A DNA stretch of 10,870 nucleotides from assembly GCA_005877705.1 (NCBI GenBank), contig VBNY01000212.1, positions 1 to 10,870 of the forward strand, in the 5' to 3' direction. How positions within the stretch are numbered: position 1 is the stretch's first letter; every line of letters begins with the position of its first letter. The translations under genes were made by a program, and so were the position numbers. Positions 1 to 5,558 of this stretch are shown here, piece by piece. This DNA comes from Gammaproteobacteria bacterium (lineage in GTDB: Bacteria > Pseudomonadota > Gammaproteobacteria > Steroidobacterales > Steroidobacteraceae). The notes under the pieces were generated by a model. The model worked only from the letters and a program-made list of their open reading frames with translations, did no database searches and was not told the DNA's origin.

Positions 1-74
1 GTGACATCGCCACTCATGCTAGTGCCGACGGTTCACCGCTTGAAGATGCGCCCGGCCGCTACGTGCACGAATAA
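1..74 (+). CDS. phaC: PHA synthase (class I PhaC), C-terminal tail only
   Basis: This is the last 23 codons of a gene that enters from the left edge, read from base 3 to a TAA at 72-74. The visible residues end in PLEDAPGRYVHE. Class I poly(3-hydroxyalkanoate) synthases characteristically finish with a P-I/L-E-P/D-APGRYV tail, so I read this as the end of phaC. PhaC polymerises (R)-3-hydroxybutyryl-CoA into PHB on the granule surface. The catalytic Cys-Asp-His region lies outside the window, so nothing can be said about activity. phaB follows on the same strand after 74 bases, the usual phaC-phaB order when phaA is absent or elsewhere. The call rests on a short motif plus this neighbour. Confidence 0.72.
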   Translation, partial: DIATHASADGSPLEDAPGRYVHE

Positions 75-148
75 ACCCCGATGGACGCCTCCGCAAAAAG
101 AGCGTAGGAATAGCGTCGAAGGCTGATAGATGAGGACCAGAGCAGGCT

Positions 149-898
149 ATGGCAAAGGTCGCACATCGGATTGCATACGTGACGGGGGGTATGGGCGGCA
201 TCGGCACCGCCATCTGTCGGCGGCTGTGTCGCGACGGCCACGTCGTCATCGCCGGATGCGGCCCCGCCTCGCAGCGCAAGGAGCACTGGTTGAGCGAGAT
301 GAGAGCGGAAGGCTGTAACATCCATGCTTCGGCAGGCAATGTTGCAGACTGGGAATCGACGCGGCGCGCCTTCGAAGCCGCGCGCGCCGAGGTCGGCGAA
401 ATCGACATCCTCGTCAACAACGCCGGCATTACGCGCGATTGCACTTTTCGCAAGATGACTCTCGATGACTGGCACGCCGTCATCGAGACCAACCTCAACT
501 CCCTGTTTCACGTCACCAAGCAGGTGATCGAGGGCATGGTGGGGCGCGGTTGGGGCCGCATCATCAACATTTCCTCCATCAACGGTCAGCGCGGCCAATT
601 CGGGCAGGCGAACTACTCGACCGCCAAGGCGGGCATTCACGGGTTCACGATGGCGCTGGCGCAGGAAGTTGCGGCCCGTGGCGTCACCGTCAACACCGTG
701 TCACCCGGCTACATCGGCACCGAGATGGTGCGCGCGGTCAAGCCCGAGATCCTCGAAAGAATCGTGAGCAGCATCCCGGTGAAGCGGCTCGGAGAGCCGG
801 ACGAGATCGCCTCCATCGTCGGCTGGCTCGCCTCCGATGATTCCGCGTTCGCAACCGGCGCCGATTTCTCCCTCAACGGCGGCCTGCACATGGGCTAG
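149..898 (+). CDS. phaB: Acetoacetyl-CoA reductase PhaB (NADPH-dependent)
   Basis: This cytoplasmic short-chain dehydrogenase of 249 residues reduces acetoacetyl-CoA to (R)-3-hydroxybutyryl-CoA, the monomer for PHB. The Rossmann cofactor loop TGGMGGIG is at residues 12-19 and NNAG at 90-93. The catalytic set is Asn115, Ser143, Tyr156 and Lys160, the last two in YSTAK. PhaB-specific signatures are present: AGCGP near 35-39, GNVADW at 63-68, INGQRGQFGQANYSTAK at 144-160, SPGYIGTEMV at 185-194 and the terminal NGGLHMG. These separate it from FabG. Length matches the family (about 246-250). The ATG at 149 places the Rossmann strand where PhaB has it; upstream Shine-Dalgarno material is weak (GAGG at -17 to -14, AGG close to the ATG). 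It lies just downstream of the phaC tail, probably in one operon. Its stop TAG sits inside a CTAG shared with the convergent esterase. Confidence 0.95.
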   Translation: MAKVAHRIAYVTGGMGGIGTAICRRLCRDGHVVIAGCGPASQRKEHWLSEMRAEGCNIHASAGNVADWESTRRAFEAARAEVGEIDILVNNAGITRDCTFRKMTLDDWHAVIETNLNSLFHVTKQVIEGMVGRGWGRIINISSINGQRGQFGQANYSTAKAGIHGFTMALAQEVAARGVTVNTVSPGYIGTEMVRAVKPEILERIVSSIPVKRLGEPDEIASIVGWLASDDSAFATGADFSLNGGLHMG

Positions 899-1903
899 CC
901 GCGGACTGCGCGCAGCAACTGACTCCACCAGGCCCCCGCCGGCACTCGCTGTCCCGGGCTGCGTCGGAACTCGGACACGAACTCCCAGATGAGCTGGCTG
1001 GCGTCCGGCTCGGCGGCGTCGTTGAAGGCATGACGCGCATCTCCCCCGCTCCAGGCGTGGCCCAGCCCCTCGACGATGATCTTGCGCAGCAGGACACGAT
1101 TTTCGCTCAGATAATCGCGCTGCCGGTAGGTACGGCCGGAGGTTGTAACACGGCGCTCGGCAGATTCCGCGAGCGGCGCGGGCGCAGTCGTCACGGCTTG
1201 CGCGACTTCCCGGAACTGTTCGATTATCTGATCGGCGTTGAGCGGGTTGACGGCGGAATCGTGATCCCCGTGCATCACCAGCGCCGGAACGAATCCGACG
1301 TAGCGTGGTGACTTGCACCGCGATCGCCTCCAGCACGGAATCAGCGGCTCGGTACATCACCCCGGAGACGATGGCGCAGGCGGCGAACATGGCTCCGTAG
1401 CACAGCACCAGGATGCTCGCCATCGCGCCTCCCGCCGACATTCCGGCGACGTACACGCGCGAGCGATCGACGGGGTAGCGTCTCGCGACCGTGCGAACCA
1501 ATTCGGCGATCACTGCCGCGTCCCCCGCCCCCTTCCATGTGTCGCTCTCGAACCATCGCCAGCAGCACAGCGGATGAACGCGCGCGGACTGCTCCGGATA
1601 CAGCACGATGAATCGATGCAGATCGGCCAGCGCATTCATGCGCGTGCCCTCGGCGAACAGCCGCGCGTTCTGCTTGCATCCGTGCAGCATTACGAGCAGC
1701 GGGACGCGGTCCAGCCGTGTCAGCCCCGCCGGGACATAGACATAGTAGTTGCATTCCTGCCGCACAGAACGCCCATGGACGTAGCCCTCGGGCGGGCTCC
1801 GGAGCCGACCCGCGATCCATCCCGCCTGCAGGGCGGTGGACGTTCGCCGAGCCCGCAACCAGGACCGAGCGGTTCGTGCCCAACGATTCAGAACATCATG
1901 CAT
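895..1903 (-). pseudogene. PHB depolymerase-family esterase, frameshifted
   Basis: An alpha/beta-hydrolase of the Esterase_PHB_depolymerase family is split over two frames. The first frame starts at ATG 1903 and carries the oxyanion LHG (residues 73-75), CCWRWFE (113-119) and the nucleophile box GMSAGG (154-159, Ser156). Homology then stops near residue 198 (about 1305-1312). It resumes in another frame with PALVMHGDHD (acid residue of the triad, about 1258-1287), GLGHAWSGG (triad histidine) and a stop at 895-897. All three triad residues survive, and the joined length of about 335 residues is normal. Reading across needs one base skipped (+1), so one extra base is the simplest lesion; I see no homopolymer there. 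Without the shift the first frame runs on to 701, adding a nonsense tail of about 200 residues antisense to phaB. No signal peptide is obvious, so an intracellular esterase is likely. A sequencing error is the main alternative to a real pseudogene. Confidence 0.85.
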
Positions 1904-2016
1904 GGTGCAGACCGTGAAGCGCCTTATGTGAAGCAATCTACCAGACGGATGGGACGTGATCGCGTCACAGCTCACACTGCACAACGTTGCTCTTCAGAGA
2001 TGCTCGAACGCAGCGG

Positions 2017-2034
2017 GTGCCCCTCACGGGGCGC
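2017..2034. repeat. Small hairpin upstream of dodecin gene
   Basis: A seven-pair stem (GTGCCCC with GGGGCGC, one T-G wobble) closes a TCAC tetraloop. It lies 75-92 bases before the dodecin ATG, in the divergent region between the esterase and dodecin. It has no T-run. It could be a 5'-leader structure or chance in GC-rich DNA. I saw no convincing -35/-10 pair in this 205-base gap. Confidence 0.3.
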
Positions 2035-2108
2035 AAACTTGGCGCTCACGGAGATTGAGAGTAGCTTGCAGGCTGTCCAGCGCGATTCACCACCTTGCGG
2101 AGAACACC

Positions 2109-2318
2109 ATGGCTGAGAGCGTCTACAAAGTCATCGAGCTCGTCGGAACCAGCACGGAGTCCTGGGAGAAAGCGGCCGCGGCCGCTGTCACCCGCGCGAG
2201 CAAGACCTTGCGCGACCTGCGGGTTGCCGAGGTCGCGCAGCTGGATCTGCAGCTCAATAACGGCAAGATCGAGGCGTATCGGGCCAAGGTCAAAGTCTCC
2301 TTCAAGTACGAGAGCTAG
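2109..2318 (+). CDS. Dodecin family flavin-binding protein
   Basis: This small protein of 69 residues has the dodecin pattern: VYKVIELVGTS at 5-15, a helix SWEKAAAAAVTRASKTL at 18-34, LRVAEV at 37-42 and the last strand AYRAKVKVSFKYE at 57-68. Dodecins assemble into hollow dodecamers that bind riboflavin, FMN or related flavins (some also CoA) and are thought to buffer or store flavin in the cytoplasm. Length is typical (65-75). The ATG at 2109 has a clear Shine-Dalgarno, GGAG at 2099-2102, six bases upstream, which rules out longer in-frame extensions. It stands alone on its strand: the esterase diverges upstream across 205 bases and the GST converges downstream. Specific ligand cannot be told from sequence. 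Confidence 0.93.
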   Translation: MAESVYKVIELVGTSTESWEKAAAAAVTRASKTLRDLRVAEVAQLDLQLNNGKIEAYRAKVKVSFKYES

Positions 2319-2428
2319 GAGTGATCACGGCGCACCGTCACCACCCACAAAAGTCAGTGCCAGCAAAAACGCAGCGGACTGCGGCGTAGCGGTGTCACTC
2401 ATTTTCGCGGGGCCGGCAGCCGCCGCCG

Positions 2429-2452
2429 GGCGCCGTGCCAACGCACGGCGCC
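2429..2452. terminator. Perfect 10-bp hairpin between convergent genes
   Basis: GGCGCCGTGC (2429-2438) and GCACGGCGCC (2443-2452) pair perfectly around a CAAC tetraloop. The hairpin sits in the 177-base gap between the dodecin stop (2318) and the GST stop (2496), where a bidirectional terminator is expected. It lacks a T-run on either side, so it is not a textbook intrinsic terminator; it may pause polymerase, work with Rho, or protect 3' ends. Confidence 0.55.
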
Positions 2453-2495
2453 GTGGTATTCCGATGGCGGGCTACGGGGTCGGGCGAGGACCGCT

Positions 2496-3188
2496 TCAGG
2501 CCGATCTCACCTGCGGAAACAGGAAGCGGCGCGCTTCCTCGTCCATCTCGGTCTTGAATGAGTAGCGATCCTTGAGCGCGTTGGCGCGCAGCGCCGCCGG
2601 ACGCGCGCTGATCTCATCGAAATGCCGCTTGAGGTGAGGCCGTTTGCCCCAAGCGTCCTCGCCGAGGACGAACGGCAGTGCTCGCGCCCAACCCCACACC
2701 GCCATGTCCACGATGGTGTAGGTGTCACCCAGCATGTAGCGGCGGCTCGCCAACCGGGCCTCGAGAATTCCCCAGTGGCGTTCGGCCTCGTGCAGGTAGC
2801 GCTTGACCGCGTACTCCTTCGGATCCGGCGCGTAATGTTTGAAGTGCGCGGCCTGGCCCGAGTAGGGACCGACGCCGGTCGCCACGAACATCAGCCACGA
2901 GAGCAGCTCGCCGCGCGCGGCGGGCGTGTTCGCGGGTAGGAAGCGTCCGGTCTTCTCGGCGAGATACAGCAGGATCGCATTGCTGTCGAAAACCGTAACG
3001 TCGCCGTCGACGATGGCCGGCGTCTTGGCATTCGGATTGATCGCCCGGTAACTGGCGGCGAACTGTTCGCCACGGCGGGTATCGACCGGCACGACCTCAT
3101 ATGGCAGGCCGGTTTCCTCCAGCAACAAACTGACCTTCGCCGGATTCGGCGACGGATGGTAATAGAACTTCAGCATCGCAACACCCAT
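2496..3188 (-). CDS. Glutathione S-transferase, Nu/YfcG-like
   Basis: This is a cytosolic glutathione S-transferase of 230 residues. The N-terminal thioredoxin fold runs to about residue 83 and holds the glutathione-site segment HPSPNPAKV (11-19), the cis-proline TPAIV (56-60) and the gamma-glutamyl site DSNAILLYLAEKTG (68-81). The all-helical C-terminal domain follows and contains the N-capping box TIVD (158-161) within YTIVDMAVWGW. The SPN stretch where other classes keep Tyr/Ser, and the overall spacing, resemble E. coli YfcG/YghU (Nu class), which reduce disulfides and peroxides with glutathione. That subclass is inferred. ATG 3188 and a second ATG at 3176 (starting MLKFYYHPS) are both possible; neither has a good ribosome site, and the shorter form fits family N-termini better. 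It converges on dodecin and diverges from the exported thioredoxin gene. Confidence 0.92.
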   Translation of the reverse strand: MGVAMLKFYYHPSPNPAKVSLLLEETGLPYEVVPVDTRRGEQFAASYRAINPNAKTPAIVDGDVTVFDSNAILLYLAEKTGRFLPANTPAARGELLSWLMFVATGVGPYSGQAAHFKHYAPDPKEYAVKRYLHEAERHWGILEARLASRRYMLGDTYTIVDMAVWGWARALPFVLGEDAWGKRPHLKRHFDEISARPAALRANALKDRYSFKTEMDEEARRFLFPQVRSA

Positions 3189-3200
3189 TGTGCATGTGAA

Positions 3201-3218
3201 GGGCGGCTTGAGCCGCCC
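3201..3218. repeat. GGGCGGC inverted repeat upstream of GST
   Basis: GGGCGGC (3201-3207) and GCCGCCC (3212-3218) form a perfect seven-pair stem with loop TTGA; T3208 and A3211 could also pair. It lies 13 bases before the GST ATG on the minus strand, in the 147-base divergent gap between GST and the thioredoxin gene. If transcribed with GST it would sit in the leader and could affect translation; it could also be an operator-like palindrome. No T-run follows it. Confidence 0.4.
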
Positions 3219-3335
3219 CTAAGCCCGCTACACGCTACCTCATGCGCGCCGGGCGTTCCCATCCCCACAACGAGAGAGTTGCGCGTGCAATAATCGACAC
3301 GCCGGGCGGGTCTGTGCTACCAAAGGAGACATGTC

Positions 3336-3893
3336 ATGCCAGAGCTCGCGCTTCGGTCGCAGACGGCAATCCGCCGCACGGCATTGCTCGGTTTGTTGTG
3401 CAGCGCGCTCTTCTGCAGCGGTGAGGGCGCCGCCGCTGCCGCTGCTCCCGAGTTTACGCACGCTCGCGCGGCCGACTGGATCAACTCCGCGCCGCTCACG
3501 CTCGCGCAACTGCGCGGCAAGGTCGTCTTGGTGGAATTCTGGACCTACGAGTGCATCAACTGTCTGCGCTCGGCGGCGTGGATACAGTCGATCGCGAGAC
3601 TGCACGCGGACGCAGGCTTGGTGGTCATCGGCGTTCATACTCCCGAGCTGCAGCAGGAGCGCTCGGTCGCGAATGTGCGCCAAGCAGTCGAGCGGCTTGG
3701 AATCCACTACCCCGTCATGATCGACGGCGACTACTCCTATTGGAACGCCCTGGAAAACCGCTACTGGCCGGCGTTTTACCTCATCGATCGCGATGGCCGG
3801 ATGCGAGAGCAGGCCGCCGGCGAGATGCACAGCGGCGATGCGCAGGCAAAGCGCCTGGAAGCCTCGATCGCACAGCTACTTAGCGGTAGTTAA
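3336..3893 (+). CDS. Exported thioredoxin-like protein (TlpA/DipZ C-terminal type)
   Basis: This 185-residue protein has an N-terminal export signal (basic residues to Arg14, hydrophobic 15-27, probable cleavage after the Ala run near 37). A thioredoxin fold follows. FWTYECINC (69-76... first Cys 73, second Cys 76) gives a CINC redox motif. VVIGVHTPE at 97-104, the block RLGIHYPVMIDGDY near 120-133 and YWPAFYLID (cis-Pro145) match the soluble redoxin domain found at the C-terminus of DipZ and in stand-alone TlpA-like proteins. It probably acts in the periplasm as a disulfide reductase; the cysteine at -1 to the cleavage region does not make a proper lipobox. ATG 3336 has AGGAG at 3324-3328 with good spacing. 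The next genes on the strand encode the periplasmic sulfite dehydrogenase and its cytochrome c, so it may serve their cysteines, but the 155-base gap allows separate transcription. Confidence 0.88.
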   Translation: MPELALRSQTAIRRTALLGLLCSALFCSGEGAAAAAAPEFTHARAADWINSAPLTLAQLRGKVVLVEFWTYECINCLRSAAWIQSIARLHADAGLVVIGVHTPELQQERSVANVRQAVERLGIHYPVMIDGDYSYWNALENRYWPAFYLIDRDGRMREQAAGEMHSGDAQAKRLEASIAQLLSGS

Positions 3894-3935
3894 AACAACC
3901 ACTTACAGTTGATTATTCATGTTGTACCGAGCCTT

Positions 3936-3954
3936 GCGCTGCGCCCCGCAGCGC
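3936..3954. terminator. Hairpin after thioredoxin gene, possible terminator
   Basis: GCGCTGC (3936-3942) and GCAGCGC (3948-3954) pair perfectly over a GCCCC loop, 42 bases after the thioredoxin stop. No T-run follows. It could attenuate read-through from the thioredoxin gene into sorA or be a leader structure; the position is the main argument. Confidence 0.35.
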
Positions 3955-3986
3955 TGCCAACAACCCCTCCAGAGCGCGATCGCGAC

Positions 3987-3992
3987 TATACT
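3987..3992 (+). promoter_or_regulatory. Possible -10 box upstream of sorA
   Basis: TATACT matches five of six bases of the sigma-70 -10 consensus. I see no matching -35 at 16-18 bases. Transcription from it would begin near 3999-4000, which coincides with an ATG opening a 25-codon frame that ends inside sorA. This supports separate transcription of sorA-sorB only weakly. Confidence 0.3.
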
Positions 3993-4045
3993 CGGCAACA
4001 TGATCGACACGAAGCCGCAGCACTGGTTGCGGCCGGTGCGAGCGC

Positions 4046-4051
4046 GAGGTG
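4046..4051 (+). promoter_or_regulatory. Strong Shine-Dalgarno that selects TTG start of sorA
   Basis: GAGGTG is complementary to the 3' end of 16S rRNA and lies six bases before the in-frame TTG at 4058. It overlaps the competing in-frame GTG at 4049, which has no comparable site of its own. Confidence 0.6.
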
Positions 4052-4057
4052 GCCGAC

Positions 4058-5251
4058 TTGCAGTTCCGCCCTGACCGGCGCCACATTCTTACGACTCTGG
4101 CCTCGCTGCCCTGGGCGGCGGCGCTCCTGCCAGCCGGCGCGGCTGCTGACCCACTCGCCGACTCCGGTCTCATCGCCCTCCCCGGCAAGCGGCCGCTGAT
4201 CAAGCGAACCTTTCGGCCGCCGAACTTCGAGACACCACCGCTCGCCTTGCGCGACGCTTTCACGGCCAACGATGCGTTCTTCGTGCGCTATCACCTGGCT
4301 GTCATCCCTGACACGGCCGCGCACGACTGGCGGCTGCGCGTCGGCGGCGCAAGCGCACAAAGCCCCCTCGAGCTGTCGCTGTCGGACCTGAAACACAAGT
4401 TCGCGCACGTCAGTGTGACTGCAGTCAATCAGTGCGCCGGCTGTCGCCGCGGCCTGTTCACGCCGCGAGTACCCGGCGTACTGTGGGAGCATGGGGCGAT
4501 CGGCAACGCTGTGTGGACCGGCGTGCGGCTGCGCGACCTGTTGGATCACGCTGGAATACGCGCGGACGCCGTCGAGGTCGTTTTCAATGGGGACGACGCC
4601 GGAGTGCTGGCGGCGACACCACGTTTCCTCAAGAGCCTGCCGGTCGATCGCGCCCGCGACGAGCACACCCTGGTGGCTTTCGAAATGAATGGCCGACCGC
4701 TGCCGCATTGGAATGGCGCGCCGGCGCGGCTCGTCGTGCCCGGATGGGCAGGCACATACTGGATGAAGCACCTGTCGTCCATCCGCATCGAGCCGCAGGC
4801 ATTCGATGGCTTCTGGATGAAATCCGCCTACCGCGTTCCGGCGAACGCATTTCCGATCCAGCGTGTTGCGGCTCAGGAGACGGCCGACACCTGGCCGGTG
4901 ACGAGCCTGTTGATCAACTCGCTCATCACCAGTCACCGCGCCGCGGAGCGGCTGCCGCTCGGCAAGCCGGCGCAGCTGCGGGGCTGGGCCTGGGATGGCG
5001 GCTCGGGAGTCGCCTCGGTCAGCGTGTCGGTGAACGGTGGAGGTTGGCGCGACGCCGCGCTCGGCAAGGATCTCGGCCCCTTCGCCTGGCGCGCCTTTGA
5101 GTTTCCGCTCGACACGGCGACGGCGGGGCACATGACGGCGCTCGTGCGCGCCGCTGGCCGCGACGGTGCGCGCCAACCCGAGGCACTGACGCCCAATCCG
5201 TCCGGCTACTACCACAACGCGATCCAGCGTGTGGAGCTCGAGGTCGCATGA
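4058..5251 (+). CDS. sorA: Sulfite dehydrogenase catalytic subunit (SorA-like, Mo enzyme)
   Basis: This periplasmic sulfite oxidase-family molybdoenzyme oxidises sulfite to sulfate and passes electrons to a c-type cytochrome. Numbering from TTG 4058 (397 residues), a Tat signal (RPDRRHILTTLASLP at 4-18, then hydrophobic to AAA near 30) implies folded export with cofactor. The active site shows FFVRYH (Arg77, His79), the molybdenum-ligand Cys126 in NQCAGCRRG, and PGWAGTYW with Tyr234. These correspond to Arg55, His57, Cys104 and Tyr236 of Starkeya SorA. GHM/GNAVWTGVRLRDLL near 148-162 is the usual molybdopterin-domain block, and the C-terminal Ig-like dimerisation domain (SVSVNGGGW region) follows. 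The motif after the ligand is CAGC instead of the usual CAGN or CSGN. Start choice rests on GAGGTG before TTG; a GTG at 4049 would add three residues. It overlaps sorB by ATGA, so the two are co-translated. Confidence 0.9.
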   Translation: MQFRPDRRHILTTLASLPWAAALLPAGAAADPLADSGLIALPGKRPLIKRTFRPPNFETPPLALRDAFTANDAFFVRYHLAVIPDTAAHDWRLRVGGASAQSPLELSLSDLKHKFAHVSVTAVNQCAGCRRGLFTPRVPGVLWEHGAIGNAVWTGVRLRDLLDHAGIRADAVEVVFNGDDAGVLAATPRFLKSLPVDRARDEHTLVAFEMNGRPLPHWNGAPARLVVPGWAGTYWMKHLSSIRIEPQAFDGFWMKSAYRVPANAFPIQRVAAQETADTWPVTSLLINSLITSHRAAERLPLGKPAQLRGWAWDGGSGVASVSVSVNGGGWRDAALGKDLGPFAWRAFEFPLDTATAGHMTALVRAAGRDGARQPEALTPNPSGYYHNAIQRVELEVA

Positions 5252-5553
5252 GGATCTCCCGGCTCAGCGCAACGCTCGCGCGCACAGCCGCGCTGCTCGT
5301 GTGTGTGCAGGCGCAAGCCGGTGAGGAAGTCCTCAAGCTCGACGAGGGTGCCGGACACGACGTTGTCACGACGAGTTGCGTGCTCTGCCACAGTCTCGAT
5401 TACATCCAGATGAATGCGCCGGTCATGACGCACGCACGCTGGGAAGCTACCGTCCGCAAGATGATCGACAAGTTTGGCGCCCCGATCAGCAGCGATGACG
5501 CCAAGGTGATCGTGGATTACTTATCTGCGCACTACGTCGGCGCGCAGCAATAG
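5248..5553 (+). CDS. sorB: SorB-like monohaem cytochrome c subunit
   Basis: This small exported cytochrome c of 101 residues has a Sec signal (residues 1-24, cleavage predicted after AQA). It then has one haem-binding CVLCH at 44-48 and the segment SLDYIQMNAPVM (49-60), whose methionines could give the distal axial ligand. KMIDKFGAPIS at 71-81 and the terminal helix IVDYLSAHY are typical of the SorB subunit of sulfite dehydrogenase. It would accept electrons from the haem-free SorA-like subunit and hand them to the respiratory chain. The ATG at 5248 overlaps the sorA stop in ATGA, indicating translational coupling. Which Met ligates the haem is not decided by sequence. Its stop lies five bases from the convergent ParA stop. 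Confidence 0.88.
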   Translation: MRISRLSATLARTAALLVCVQAQAGEEVLKLDEGAGHDVVTTSCVLCHSLDYIQMNAPVMTHARWEATVRKMIDKFGAPISSDDAKVIVDYLSAHYVGAQQ

Positions 5554-5558
5554 CCGCG

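Noticed and set aside
701..894. Minus-strand extension of the esterase frame into phaB
   Set aside because: It is an out-of-frame tail produced by the frameshift. The authentic esterase C-terminus ends at 895.
1313..2116. Open plus-strand frame of 267 codons opposite the esterase and running into the dodecin start
   Set aside because: It has no domain pattern and low-complexity composition, and the opposite strand carries clear esterase motifs.
3986..5215. Open frame of about 400 codons on the minus strand opposite sorA
   Set aside because: It is the mirror of a clear sulfite dehydrogenase gene in GC-rich DNA. Its translation is Arg-rich with no recognisable motif.
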